From assembly GCF_000621625.1 (NCBI RefSeq), contig NZ_JHXV01000005.1, forward strand, positions 62,001 to 126,000: a DNA stretch of 64,000 nt, in the 5' to 3' direction. Origin of the DNA: Crocinitomix catalasitica ATCC 23190. Lineage in GTDB: Bacteria > Bacteroidota > Bacteroidia > Flavobacteriales_D > Crocinitomicaceae. Below the pieces are notes generated by a model. It was not told the DNA's origin. It did not search any database and saw nothing but the letters and a program-made list of their open reading frames with translations. A program made the position numbers and the translations under genes. Positions 18,786 through 27,868 of this stretch are shown piece after piece. Position 1 is the first letter of the stretch; every line of letters begins with the position of its first letter.

Positions 18786-21047
18786 ATGGGTATTATTAAA
18801 CGCTTACTAATAGTATTGTTTTGTTCGAACATGGCATTCGCTCAAAATACGAATGAGAACAAGTTCAAACAATTAAAAGAAGAATTAGCAACGCCTAATG
18901 TGTTTAGGAATGCTGCTGGTGCACCAGGTCCAAGCTATTATCAGCAACAAGCCGATTATAAAATGAACATTGTTTTGGATGACGCAAAACAAAGAATTGA
19001 CGGGAAAGAAACAATTACCTATACCAATAATTCTCCAGATCCATTAAGTTATTTATGGTTGCAATTAGACCAGAATATTCGAATCCCTGGTTCTGATGGT
19101 CAGTTAACAAATACTAGTACAATTGATGACTTTTCTTCGTCTTGGGCTTTAAATAGAGCAATGAATGTTGCCAATTTTGATGGCGGTTTTAAGATTCAAA
19201 AAGTAACGAATGCTGATGGTTCTGAATTGAAATATACGATTGTCGGCACAATGATGAGAATCGATTTGAAAAAAGCGCTAGTAAATGGTGCATCTTTCTC
19301 TTTTAATGTCGATTGGTGGTATAATATCAACAACCGAATGGAAATTGGAGGTAGATCAGGTTATGAGTATTTTGCAGAGGAAGATAACTATCTATATACA
19401 ATTGCGCAGTACTTCCCTAGAATGTGTGTTTATAACGATGTTGAAGGTTGGCAAAATAAACAGTTTCTAGGTCGAGGAGAATTTGCATTGCCTTTTGGTG
19501 ATTATTCTGTAAGTATTACTGTTCCTGAAGATCATGTTGTGGCTTCTACTGGAGTTTTGACTAACGAATCGAAAGTATTAACAAAGAAACAATTGAATCG
19601 CTTAGCGGAAGCTAAAAAGTCGGATCAACCAGTTTTTATTGTAACGCAAGATGAAGCGGAAGAAGCGGAAAAAAAGAAAAGCACAGGAACTAAAACCTGG
19701 AATTTTGAAGCTGAAAATGTAAGAGATTTTGCTTTTGCATCGTCTAGAAAATTCATTTGGGATGCTCAAAGTGTTCAATTGGAGACAAAATCAGTAATGG
19801 CAATGTCTTTCTACCCAAAAGAGGGGAATCCGCTTTGGGAGCGATACTCTACACGTGTTATTGCTCAAACTTTAAAAACTTTTTCTAAACATACTTTTGA
19901 TTATCCATATCCTGTTGCAATTTCTGTTCATGCAAATTCTATTGGTATGGAATATCCAATGATTTGTTTTAATGGAGGTCGACCTAATGCGGACGGAACA
20001 TATAGTGAAAGAACAAAATATGGGATGCACTCGGTAATTATACATGAAGTTGGTCATAATTATTTCCCAATGATTATTAATTCTGATGAACGTCAATGGA
20101 CATGGATGGATGAAGGTTTGAATACATTCCTACAATTCGTTACGGAGCAAGAATGGCAACGTAATTACCCTTCTAGAAGAGGACCAGCTCATTTAATCGT
20201 TGATTACATGAAAGGGGATAAATCTAATATTTCTCCGATTATGACGAATTCTGAATCTATTTGGCAATTTGGAAACAACGCTTATGGCAAACCAGCAACT
20301 GCATTGAATATTTTAAGAGAAACAATTTTAGGTAGAGAATTATTTGATTATGCATTCAAGGTATATGCGAATAGATGGAAATTTAAACATCCAACACCAG
20401 CAGACTTCTTTAGAACGATGGAAGATGCAAGTGGGGTAGATTTAGATTGGTTCTGGAGAGGTTGGTTCTATACTAATGATCATGTGGATATGTCTATTGA
20501 GAATATGCAGTGGTTTAGACTAGATACGCACGATCCTGAAAAAGAAAAAGCGCAAGACAAAGAGTTTAGTAAAGAAGCAGGGGCAGGAATCAGTTCAATT
20601 CGTAATAAGGAATCTATTAAAGAAACGGTTAACGAAAAAGATCCGTCTTTGAATGATCTTTATATCATTTCTGATCCTTATGCTGTAACACCGGAAGAGA
20701 AAGCAGCATATCAAAAATTTTCGGAAGGTTTATCTCAAAAGGACAAAGATTTATTGGCTTCTGGATATGAGTTTTACCAATTAGATTTTAAAAATAAAGG
20801 TGGTTTGGTTATGCCTATAATTCTTGAGTTTGCTTTTGAGGATGGAACAAAAGAATTGATCAAAATTCCAGCAGAGATTTGGAGGTTTGACAGCGAAAAT
20901 GTTTCTAAAGTTTTCTATTTCAAAAAGAAAGTAGTGGCAGTGCAAATGGATCCTTTCCTAGAAACTGCTGATTGTGAAGTTTTCGATAATTATTGGCCAA
21001 GACAGGCGGTACCAAGTCGATTTGATATTTTTCAACAGAATAAATAG
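18786..21047 (+). CDS. M1 family zinc metallopeptidase (gluzincin), secreted
   Basis: A 753-residue aminopeptidase-like enzyme with a signal peptide (cleavage near AFAQ). The zinc site is complete: H420-EVG-H424 and E443 (DEGLN), with the 18-residue spacing of gluzincins. The N-terminal saddle domain (about 50-280) precedes the catalytic domain (about 340-560); a linker rich in Lys/Glu and a beta-rich C-terminus follow. M1 enzymes remove N-terminal residues from peptides; the signal peptide suggests periplasmic use of imported or shed peptides. The exopeptidase GxMEN motif appears as SIGMEYPMI (G-M-E-Y), a common variant. It is the last gene of the DUF819-DUF1573-DUF6702 run. Confidence 0.9.
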   Translation: MGIIKRLLIVLFCSNMAFAQNTNENKFKQLKEELATPNVFRNAAGAPGPSYYQQQADYKMNIVLDDAKQRIDGKETITYTNNSPDPLSYLWLQLDQNIRIPGSDGQLTNTSTIDDFSSSWALNRAMNVANFDGGFKIQKVTNADGSELKYTIVGTMMRIDLKKALVNGASFSFNVDWWYNINNRMEIGGRSGYEYFAEEDNYLYTIAQYFPRMCVYNDVEGWQNKQFLGRGEFALPFGDYSVSITVPEDHVVASTGVLTNESKVLTKKQLNRLAEAKKSDQPVFIVTQDEAEEAEKKKSTGTKTWNFEAENVRDFAFASSRKFIWDAQSVQLETKSVMAMSFYPKEGNPLWERYSTRVIAQTLKTFSKHTFDYPYPVAISVHANSIGMEYPMICFNGGRPNADGTYSERTKYGMHSVIIHEVGHNYFPMIINSDERQWTWMDEGLNTFLQFVTEQEWQRNYPSRRGPAHLIVDYMKGDKSNISPIMTNSESIWQFGNNAYGKPATALNILRETILGRELFDYAFKVYANRWKFKHPTPADFFRTMEDASGVDLDWFWRGWFYTNDHVDMSIENMQWFRLDTHDPEKEKAQDKEFSKEAGAGISSIRNKESIKETVNEKDPSLNDLYIISDPYAVTPEEKAAYQKFSEGLSQKDKDLLASGYEFYQLDFKNKGGLVMPIILEFAFEDGTKELIKIPAEIWRFDSENVSKVFYFKKKVVAVQMDPFLETADCEVFDNYWPRQAVPSRFDIFQQNK

Positions 21048-21105
21048 TATTTAACTAATAATTTTAGTATATTGCTAATAATATTAGTTTTATATCTAAA
21101 ATTAA

Positions 21106-21477
21106 ATGAACAAAATACTAAGTTATTATTCCATTCTTGGCATTCCAACAAATGCTACTATTCCTGAAATAAGCAAAGCTTATAAACAAAAAGCAATGCT
21201 TTACCATCCTGACAAGAACAATGGTTTACCCGTTGCCACAGAGATGTTCAGGTATATCAACGAGGCCAAAACAATTTTACTTGATCCTGTTACTAGATTG
21301 CATTATGATTATTTGGTTGGCATAAAAGAACGACCAACGGTTAAAAAAGAAGCCCCAATTGATTACGATTACGAATATTATAGACCTTCTAGCAATTATA
21401 CGTTAAAAGAGATGTTGGCTATTGGTTTCGCCGGGATGGTGGCTGGTTACGCAATTGGTAGGATGAGGAGGAGATAG
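21106..21477 (+). CDS. Membrane-anchored J-domain protein
   Basis: A 123-residue DnaJ-like co-chaperone. The J domain occupies residues about 4-70: YSILGIPTNATIPEI, KAYKQKAMLYHPDKN with the essential HPD, then FRYINEAKTILLDPVTRLHYD. The G/F and zinc-finger regions of full DnaJ are absent. A C-terminal hydrophobic segment with GxxxG spacing (MLAIGFAGMVAGYAIG, about 104-119) probably inserts in the membrane, so it likely recruits DnaK to a membrane site. It is separated from the peptidase by 58 nt of AT-rich DNA and looks monocistronic. Confidence 0.85.
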   Translation: MNKILSYYSILGIPTNATIPEISKAYKQKAMLYHPDKNNGLPVATEMFRYINEAKTILLDPVTRLHYDYLVGIKERPTVKKEAPIDYDYEYYRPSSNYTLKEMLAIGFAGMVAGYAIGRMRRR

Positions 21478-21571
21478 GTGGGATTCGACAACTAGTATTT
21501 GATGTGTCACTAATAATATAAAAAACTCCGTATATTACTGTGTTGTTGTGATTGTTTTTACAACAATATTC

Positions 21572-21707
21572 CTATCGTGTCGACGCAATCGCTGCAAGAA
21601 CAATCTCTCCGGCTTTTTTAATTTCTTCATCAGTAATCTTTGTCAAGGCATTCGTCAACTACTTTTTTAAAGCGGTCATAATCTTTCATATCAATACCGA
21701 ACATTAA
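21572..21707 (-). pseudogene. Decayed 3' end of a class-III aminotransferase gene
   Basis: Read on the minus strand, this stretch encodes LMFGIDMKDYDRFKKVVDEC followed by LDK, and then, after a deletion of about 62 nt that shifts frame, ITDEEIKKAGEIVLAAIAST, Arg and a TAG stop. Both pieces match the C-terminus of the intact aminotransferase at 22565-23758 (LMFAIDMLDFDRVKKVVDEC and ITAEEMKKAGEIILAAIAVT) at protein and DNA level. The rest of the gene is missing. Many differences are silent or conservative, so the fragment derives from an expressed paralogue or an old duplication rather than a recent copy. Confidence 0.8.
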
Positions 21708-21773
21708 CCATCCATTATATTCACAGTGATTTGCTTCATATTTTAAAGATACAAAAATTAAAAATGAATAGGA

Positions 21774-21781
21774 TAAATTTG
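21774..21781 (+). promoter_or_regulatory. Possible -7 box upstream of the orphan secreted protein
   Basis: TAAATTTG matches TAnnTTTG but lies 76 nt before the ATG at 21858, further than the other boxes in this window, so support is weak. Confidence 0.3.
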
Positions 21782-21857
21782 GTATATTTAGAAAGCTATA
21801 TATGTATTTAGCTGTGCTGCTGTGACTATTAAATCTTGAACAATAAAGTAAAAGTCT

Positions 21858-22382
21858 ATGGTGTTAAAGTATATTGGAACGATAATTTTAATACAATTTA
21901 GTTCATCAATTTTGTATGGACAGGAAAAAAAATACGAAGTTGTTCGTTCTATAATTAATGTTGAAAAAGTTTTTGATTTAAATACTATCTATAATGATAC
22001 TTCAGCAATCTGTCTTAAACAAGTTGTCATTTCTATCTCAAATGAGGCAAAGAATGTTTGTATTAAAGATTTTGTGACAACCAGTTTGCGTGAAAAATCG
22101 AATTCTACTGATTTAGCTTTAACGAACCAAGCCAAAATGTTTTTGATGACGGACGGAAATATATTATTTGAAACAAAATACTCAGAAACAAATTATCACG
22201 CAGATATAAAGATTCTTTATTTCAAGTATTATAATCATGTGTTTATAGGATTTACAATTGATAATCATTCAGTATTTGATTCATTAATTGAATTAATTAT
22301 AGATACTACATACGGTAATAATAAAAATGAGATCATATTATTTTTGACTAGTTTAGTGATTAGTAATGATCGCTTTGACTAA
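21858..22382 (+). CDS. Orphan secreted protein of unknown function
   Basis: A 174-residue protein with a probable signal peptide (cleavage near SILYGQ). The mature region is mixed alpha/beta with two cysteines (SAICLKQ and KNVCIKD) about 23 residues apart that could form a disulfide. It lies between the aminotransferase remnant and the intact aminotransferase, in a patch with low coding density. No family is recognised, and no motif suggests a catalytic role. The start at 21858 fits the signal peptide. Confidence 0.6.
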   Translation: MVLKYIGTIILIQFSSSILYGQEKKYEVVRSIINVEKVFDLNTIYNDTSAICLKQVVISISNEAKNVCIKDFVTTSLREKSNSTDLALTNQAKMFLMTDGNILFETKYSETNYHADIKILYFKYYNHVFIGFTIDNHSVFDSLIELIIDTTYGNNKNEIILFLTSLVISNDRFD

Positions 22383-22449
22383 AAACTGATAGGAAGAGTA
22401 TTATGTGGTATAAATGTTAGTTGATAAACGAAGAAAAAAAAATAACAAA

Positions 22450-22539
22450 ATGTATAAATTTATAATCTCTATTCCGCAGATAGCTTGGCTACTGTGGTTC
22501 TTGTCGTTTAACGAGTCGGTAAATATTAGTAAAAATTGA
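22450..22539 (+). CDS. Possible 29-residue hydrophobic peptide
   Basis: ATG at 22450 gives MYKFIISIPQIAWLLWFLSF followed by nine residues and TGA. The N-terminal half is hydrophobic, but there is no homologue or clear ribosome-binding site. It lies in the 182-nt gap between the orphan protein and the aminotransferase 3' end and may be a chance ORF or a remnant. Confidence 0.2.
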   Translation: MYKFIISIPQIAWLLWFLSFNESVNISKN

Positions 22540-22564
22540 TTTGAAAAACTCAAATCCAATGTAA

Positions 22565-23758
22565 TCAACGCCGAGTCACTGCAATCGCTGCAAGAATAAT
22601 CTCTCCGGCTTTTTTCATTTCTTCCGCTGTAATTGAAAGTGGAGGAGATAACCTAAAACTATTAGGATGTGAGAGGAACCAAAAACTAATCAAACCTTTA
22701 TCAAGGCATTCGTCAACTACTTTTTTAACCCGGTCAAAATCGAGCATATCAATCGCAAACATCAATCCAATACGTCTAATCTCGAATATTTCAGGGTCTT
22801 GAATTAATAAATCTTCTAATAACTGCCCTTTTTGATCGGCTTCTTGAATCCAAATCTCTTCTTTTAAAACGTCAATTGTAGCTTTGGCAGCTGCGCAAAC
22901 CACAGGATGTCCACCGAATGTGGTAATATGCCCTAACATCGGGTTAAAAGTCAAATTATGCATGATTTCTTGTGAAGAAACAAATGCGCCAATTGGCATT
23001 CCTCCACCTAAAGCTTTACCCAAGGTTAAAATATCTGGAATGACATTGAATTTTTGAAAAGCGAAAAAACTTCCAGTTCTGCCAAAACCTGTCTGAACTT
23101 CATCAAAAATTAATAATGTACCTGTTTCTGTACATCTATTTCTTAATGCTACTAAAAAGTCTTGTGTTGGAATTCGAACACCAGCATCACCTTGCACAGG
23201 TTCAATAATCACTGCTGCAGTTTTAGCTGTAATATTTTCTAGTCCTTCAGTTTTATTAAAATCTAAGAATTTTACATGGGGTAAAAGAGGACGGAAAGGA
23301 GCTTTTTTCATTTCGTTCCCAGAAACACTCAACGATCCATGTGTTCCACCATGATAAGATCCATTAAAGGCAATGATTTCAGATCGACCTGTATATCGTT
23401 TGGCTAGTTTTAAAGCGCCTTCGTTTGCTTCGGTACCCGAATTCACGGTATACGAACAATTCAATTGAGGAGGAAGGATACTTTGTAAATTTTTAGCCAA
23501 GTTCAATTGGGCATCTTGAATAAATTCGCCATAGACCATTACATGTAAATACTGATCAACTTGCTGGTGAATAGCTGCTGTAACTTTAGGATGGCAATGA
23601 CCGATATTGTTAACGGCAACTCCTGCAATCATATCCATATATGATTTCCCAGATTTGTCCCAAATGTAAATACCTTCAGCTCGTTCAACATCAATCAAAT
23701 AAGGACTCGGATTTGTTTGAGCCTGATTGTTAATGAAGTCAATTTTTCTCTGATTCAT
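22565..23758 (-). CDS. Class-III PLP aminotransferase (aspartate aminotransferase family, acetylornithine-aminotransferase-like)
   Basis: A 397-residue fold-type I PLP enzyme of the class-III (omega) aminotransferase group. Visible landmarks are the cofactor loop NSGTEANEGALKLA (106-119), the SYHGGTHG segment (134-141), D219 in LLIFDEVQTGFGRTG, and the Schiff-base lysine K248 in LTLGKALGGGMPIGAF. Relatives transfer the terminal amino group of ornithine, acetylornithine, GABA or lysine derivatives; no arginine-biosynthesis neighbours are present, so the substrate is open. A decayed copy of its 3' end lies about 1 kb downstream (21572-21707). Its start is 36 nt beyond the stop of the Spy-like gene. 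Confidence 0.87.
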   Translation of the reverse strand: MNQRKIDFINNQAQTNPSPYLIDVERAEGIYIWDKSGKSYMDMIAGVAVNNIGHCHPKVTAAIHQQVDQYLHVMVYGEFIQDAQLNLAKNLQSILPPQLNCSYTVNSGTEANEGALKLAKRYTGRSEIIAFNGSYHGGTHGSLSVSGNEMKKAPFRPLLPHVKFLDFNKTEGLENITAKTAAVIIEPVQGDAGVRIPTQDFLVALRNRCTETGTLLIFDEVQTGFGRTGSFFAFQKFNVIPDILTLGKALGGGMPIGAFVSSQEIMHNLTFNPMLGHITTFGGHPVVCAAAKATIDVLKEEIWIQEADQKGQLLEDLLIQDPEIFEIRRIGLMFAIDMLDFDRVKKVVDECLDKGLISFWFLSHPNSFRLSPPLSITAEEMKKAGEIILAAIAVTRR

Positions 23759-23794
23759 TCGAATTGAAATTATCGATTAAACAGTTGTTTTAAA

Positions 23795-24247
23795 CTATCT
23801 TGGAGGAGGACCTTCACCTCTTATTTTGTCTAATAATTTTCGTTTGAATTGCTCTTCAGCAATAAATACGTTAGCTGCCTTCTTTTTTCCAATTACCTTA
23901 TTAAATTCCTCTAAATATTTTAAACGAACTAAGCTCTCGTTTTTTTCAGATTCAAAAAGTAATTTCATTAACTCAAATTTTCGATCGTCAGAAATAGTTT
24001 CAGATTTTCTTAATTCCTTAAAATAACTTCTTCGTTTCTTTCTCAACAATTCAACTGCCGCGTCATATTCGTTATAAACCGGCCAAAAAACTTGCGCTTC
24101 CTTAGGTGTTAAGTCCAATTCCGTTGTAATAAAGGCAATTTTATCTGCCTTCATCTGTTCAAATTGTTTTTTATTATGTTCTCTTGGTTGAGCAAAGGAT
24201 ATACCGATGCTAAAAATCAAAAACAACATTAAAATGTTCTTTTTCAT
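23795..24247 (-). CDS. Spy/CpxP-like periplasmic sensor, third gene of an ECF sigma operon
   Basis: A 150-residue secreted helical protein: signal peptide ending SFAQ, then long charged amphipathic helices. The motif ITTELDLTPKEAQVFWPVYNEYD matches the LTxxQ-type motif of Spy/CpxP and of Bacteroidota proteins annotated as sensors of ECF-type sigma factors. It begins 5 nt after the putative anti-sigma gene, and both follow the sigma gene. Such proteins may act as periplasmic chaperones or sense envelope stress and metals. The C-terminus is basic and ends PPPR. Confidence 0.75.
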   Translation of the reverse strand: MKKNILMLFLIFSIGISFAQPREHNKKQFEQMKADKIAFITTELDLTPKEAQVFWPVYNEYDAAVELLRKKRRSYFKELRKSETISDDRKFELMKLLFESEKNESLVRLKYLEEFNKVIGKKKAANVFIAEEQFKRKLLDKIRGEGPPPR

Positions 24248-24252
24248 ATCAA

Positions 24253-24924
24253 TTAGTTTAATTCATAATATAGTTCTTCGAGGTATTCGTCAGAAATTTC
24301 ATAAATATCAATATCGTCCAAGTCTGATGCATCATCGTTGTCCATTGATATTCCTTCTTCTGCCAAATAATTCATCAAATCATATTCGTCCAAATAAGTT
24401 AGGTAAGTATCACTTGGTAATTCTTGTTCACTTTCAATTTCAAATTCACTTTCAATTTCTTGTTCTGAAACAACTGGTTGTTCGGCAATTTGAGTTGGCG
24501 TTTCATTCCAATCATAAAAGAATAAGAGAGCTGCTAAAACAGCTGCGACTGCAGCAATACGTCTTACCCAAACTAACGAAATTACTTTCGTTTCCTTATT
24601 TTCTTTAAGTTGCTCTAATTTATTCTCTGCAAAATCCTCAAAATAACCTTCTGGAATAGCAGGTTGAGTTGATTTTTTTAACTGATCTAAAATATTAGGT
24701 ACTTCGTTTATATCTTGAGCTTGTGATGCAATCTTGTTCGCAAAGTTCGAAAAGTAATCTTTGTCAAGCTTTGGCTTTTCTGATTTTACCAAATTGTCAA
24801 CTAAAGTTTCTGAATCTATTTTGTCTAATAAATTAGCGTAGAAATTTGCAAAGAACGATTCAGGAACCTCTGGTTTTGGAGATTTTATAAGATTTTGTTC
24901 TAATATGTTTTTTTCTGGCTTCAT
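24253..24924 (-). CDS. Putative anti-sigma factor with triplicated N-terminal motif and one membrane helix
   Basis: A 223-residue protein encoded directly after the ECF sigma gene. The cytoplasmic part (1-115) carries three similar segments: KPEVPESFFANFYANLLDKI, KPKLDKDYFSNFANKIASQA and QPAIPEGYFEDFAENKLEQL. A transmembrane helix (about 122-142, RRIAAVAAVLAALLFFYDW) follows, and then a very acidic periplasmic tail (about 150-223). The topology and position fit an anti-sigma factor that tethers the sigma factor, although no zinc-binding HxxxCxxC is present. The PxGYFxxF motif occurs in other Bacteroidota anti-sigma-like proteins; its triplication here is notable. Confidence 0.65.
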   Translation of the reverse strand: MKPEKNILEQNLIKSPKPEVPESFFANFYANLLDKIDSETLVDNLVKSEKPKLDKDYFSNFANKIASQAQDINEVPNILDQLKKSTQPAIPEGYFEDFAENKLEQLKENKETKVISLVWVRRIAAVAAVLAALLFFYDWNETPTQIAEQPVVSEQEIESEFEIESEQELPSDTYLTYLDEYDLMNYLAEEGISMDNDDASDLDDIDIYEISDEYLEELYYELN

Positions 24925-24957
24925 TCTATTTCTTAGACATGCTTTTACACGAAAGGT

Positions 24958-25500
24958 TTAATATTGTTTAATAATTTCTTCAATTTTTTTTGCAGCTAAA
25001 TGATATGAAGCTTTGAGCGCTCCAACACTAGTACCTGTCATGTCTGAAATTTCAGTGAATTTTATTTCTTCAAAATATCTCAATTCAAATACTAAACGCT
25101 GTTTTTCAGGTAAAGTATCTAAAGCATCCTTTAGAATTTTTTCAATTTCATCTCCCGAATATTCCTTTCCTTCTACAACAATACCTTTTTCAAATAGGGG
25201 AGGATCTTGTTCAAAATTCACCCTTTTACTTGCAGACTTTAAAAAGGTATGCGTTTCGTTATAGGCAATTCTAAAAAGCCACGTATATAAACTCGAATCT
25301 TCACGAAAGTTTTTAAGTCCTGCCCAAACCTTAATAAAAACGTTTTGCATGACATCTTCCGTATCATCGTGATTCTTTGTGTATCGACGAATTTGCCAAT
25401 AGATGCGTTCTTGATAGGTAACAACAATTTGTTTGAACCCTTCGTCGGGGTTCGAACGGTAAACATCCATTAAACTTTTATCAATTGTTGCTTTTGACAT
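24958..25500 (-). CDS. ECF RNA polymerase sigma factor (RpoE-like)
   Basis: A 180-residue sigma-70 family protein of the extracytoplasmic-function type. Region 2 (about residues 20-90) includes YTKNHDDTEDVMQNVFIKVW and SLYTWLFRIAYNETHTFLK; region 4 (about 120-178) includes LDTLPEKQRLVFELRYFEEI and a helix-turn-helix in FTEISDMTGTSVGALKASYH. It heads an operon with a membrane protein and a Spy-like sensor. The probable role is activating envelope-stress genes when the anti-sigma releases it. No autoregulatory promoter was recognised. Confidence 0.92.
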   Translation of the reverse strand: MSKATIDKSLMDVYRSNPDEGFKQIVVTYQERIYWQIRRYTKNHDDTEDVMQNVFIKVWAGLKNFREDSSLYTWLFRIAYNETHTFLKSASKRVNFEQDPPLFEKGIVVEGKEYSGDEIEKILKDALDTLPEKQRLVFELRYFEEIKFTEISDMTGTSVGALKASYHLAAKKIEEIIKQY

Positions 25501-25534
25501 AATTAAAGTTGAAAAATCAACAATTCATAGGAGT

Positions 25535-26494
25535 TTATTTTCTTGAAATTACTTTCTCAACTGCATTTACAATATCTATAGTATTGATATTATATTTAGT
25601 TAAAAGCTCTTCACCAGTTCCACTTTCTCCAAAAGAATCGTTAACAGCAACATATTCCATTGGTGTTGGCATTTTTTTAGATAAAATTTGCGCAATTGAA
25701 TCTCCTAAACCACCATTAACCATATGTTCCTCTGCAGTAACAACACATTTAGTTTTGCTAATTGAATCTAAGACTGTTTTTTCGTCCAAAGGTTTAATCG
25801 TGTGGATATTTATTATTTCTGGATTGATTCCTTTTGCCAATAAAACTTCAGCAGCTTCAATAGCTTTCCATACTAAATGTCCTGTTGCAATGATAGTTAC
25901 ATCTTTTCCTTCACGCAAAACATCTCCTTTTCCAATCTCGAATTTTTTATTAGGATCAGTAAAGTTAGGAACTTTTGGTCGACCGAATCTTAAATAAACA
26001 GGTCCATCATGTTCAGCGATTGCAATTGTTGCAGCTTTCGTTTCATTATAATCACATGGAGATATAACTGTCATATTCGGCAGCATCTTCATTAAACCAA
26101 TATCTTCTAGAATCTGGTGTGTAGCTCCGTCTTCACCTAATGTCAAGCCAGCATGTGAAGCACAAATTTTTACATTCTTCTCAGAATACGCAACTGATTG
26201 TCTGATTTGATCATATACACGACCCGTAGAGAAGTTGGCAAAGGTACCCGTAAATGGAATTTTACCCCCAATTGTTAATCCTGCAGCCATGCCAATCATA
26301 TTCGCCTCAGCAATTCCTACCTGAAAAAAACGATCCGGGTGTTCTTTTTGAAAAGCATCCATTTTTAAAGATCCTGTTAAATCGGCACATAAAGCCACAA
26401 CATTTGGATTGGTTTTTCCTAACTCTGATAAGCCTGCGCCAAAGCCAGAACGTGTATCCTTATAATCTTGTATTTCGAAATCTTTCATTTTCAT
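25535..26494 (-). CDS. tktB: Transketolase, C-terminal subunit
   Basis: A 319-residue transketolase subunit carrying the pyrimidine-binding (Pyr) and C-terminal domains. Landmarks are SGFGAGLSELGKTNPNVVALCADL, the TPP-activating Glu region FFQVGIAEANMIGMAAGL, and a C-terminal domain from about residue 190 (VTIIATGHLVWKAIEAAEVL). It transfers two-carbon units in the non-oxidative pentose phosphate pathway, together with the N-terminal subunit at 27858-28700. Its ATG directly follows the stop of the intervening VWA gene (TAGATG); a second in-frame ATG lies 6 nt later. Two-gene transketolases are known; the interposed gene is the odd point. The symbol is only a label for the subunit. Confidence 0.88.
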   Translation of the reverse strand: MKMKDFEIQDYKDTRSGFGAGLSELGKTNPNVVALCADLTGSLKMDAFQKEHPDRFFQVGIAEANMIGMAAGLTIGGKIPFTGTFANFSTGRVYDQIRQSVAYSEKNVKICASHAGLTLGEDGATHQILEDIGLMKMLPNMTVISPCDYNETKAATIAIAEHDGPVYLRFGRPKVPNFTDPNKKFEIGKGDVLREGKDVTIIATGHLVWKAIEAAEVLLAKGINPEIINIHTIKPLDEKTVLDSISKTKCVVTAEEHMVNGGLGDSIAQILSKKMPTPMEYVAVNDSFGESGTGEELLTKYNINTIDIVNAVEKVISRK

Positions 26495-27868
26495 CTAAAG
26501 GTTTATAAATGTATTTTCTCCTGATTGTATAATAAATATTTTACTCGTAGTATAATCTGTTGAAACAGCCGTTTTTTGTCGATAAACGACTTTATATGTT
26601 CCGGGCTGTAAAAAGAAAGTGTCAGTTACTTTCTTGTCGTCAAAATCAATAACCCATTCAAAATCTCCATTTGGATTTTTATAAAATATTTGTCCAACCA
26701 AAGGAGAGTGAGTATTGTATTTGAAAAGTCCAGATCCTGGCACATCAATATAGCTGAATAAGCTTTGATTCACTTCCATATTGTCAATGTAAATTCGAGG
26801 TAGTGTTAATATTTCTACATCGTATTTACCGATAATATAGCGTTGTGACTGACCTGTAGTTTGCACATTTAAGGTTCTCGGATTATTGTCCAAAGCAATT
26901 CTTATTTGTACGTCTTGTTTTTTAGTTGGCCCTTTTATTCGAGGAACTACAATTCCTTGGGGGCAATCTATTGGTATTATATTGTGTTGATTTCTATAAA
27001 TGGATACATCCCTTTTAATCACTTGTGGTAATGTATTTACAACCAAATCGTATTTAAGTAATGGATCTATGATTGTTATTGTGTCAGGCTGTCCAAGGTA
27101 ATTTAAAGTATGCATGAATGTATATTTCAAATTCTTCGTTCCTGCTTCGTATAAGAATACAGTTACATCCGTTTCAGTCGGTGATTTATTGATATTATTT
27201 AAATCGATTTGCACTGTCGTATTCAATAATGCATCACTAATAACCGATTTCATTACTTTTTTAAACGACTCATAAGTATTCGCTTCATAAATTCGGCCAA
27301 TACAATTTAAATCATTTAAATATTTAAGATCGATACCTAAACCAACTACAAAAGGAGTTACATTAATTCCTTTAGCTTTTAATTTAGCTGCAACTTCACA
27401 AGGGAATTTATCACAAGCTTCTTGACCATCGGTAATAAGTATGATGATATTTCTTGCGTCGCTGTCAGGGAAATCGTCTGCAGCCATTTCAAGTGATCGG
27501 GCTATGGGTGTTGTTCCTTTCGGTTGAACGGTATTGATGAAATATGTGATGTTATCGATTGTGTTCGAACCAAAAGGAATTTCCAACTTAGTATCATCAC
27601 AATCTTGATAAGTTGGTGTAATAGGGGATTGGTGACCATAAACACGCAGCGCTAATTCTAGATTGGGAACAGATCTTAACTCATCCAAGGTTCCACGAAG
27701 AATCTCTCTAGCACGAACGATTTTTGTTGCGCCTTCCCATTTACCGTTCATCGAATTCGACGCATCGAAAATGAATAATATTCTCGTTAATTCTTGCGCA
27801 TTACCAATCTGACTGCTCATACAGAACAGCAATAGAAAAATTATTTTATAACATTTATTAATAATCAC
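26495..27868 (-). CDS. Secreted VWA-domain protein
   Basis: A 457-residue protein with a signal peptide (cleavage near GNAQE). A von Willebrand A domain occupies about residues 28-205. Its metal-ion-dependent adhesion site is complete: D-A-S-N-S in ILFIFDASNSMNG, the Thr in PKGTTPIARS, and the Asp in IILITDGQE. Two conserved Cys pairs lie in the domain (QDCDD; EACDKFPCE). The remaining 250 residues appear beta-rich and end in a fold like a carboxypeptidase-regulatory domain (GTYKVVYRQK). It lies between the two transketolase subunit genes, overlapping the first by 11 nt and abutting the second, although a secreted protein has no obvious link to transketolase. Confidence 0.8.
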   Translation of the reverse strand: MIINKCYKIIFLLLFCMSSQIGNAQELTRILFIFDASNSMNGKWEGATKIVRAREILRGTLDELRSVPNLELALRVYGHQSPITPTYQDCDDTKLEIPFGSNTIDNITYFINTVQPKGTTPIARSLEMAADDFPDSDARNIIILITDGQEACDKFPCEVAAKLKAKGINVTPFVVGLGIDLKYLNDLNCIGRIYEANTYESFKKVMKSVISDALLNTTVQIDLNNINKSPTETDVTVFLYEAGTKNLKYTFMHTLNYLGQPDTITIIDPLLKYDLVVNTLPQVIKRDVSIYRNQHNIIPIDCPQGIVVPRIKGPTKKQDVQIRIALDNNPRTLNVQTTGQSQRYIIGKYDVEILTLPRIYIDNMEVNQSLFSYIDVPGSGLFKYNTHSPLVGQIFYKNPNGDFEWVIDFDDKKVTDTFFLQPGTYKVVYRQKTAVSTDYTTSKIFIIQSGENTFINL

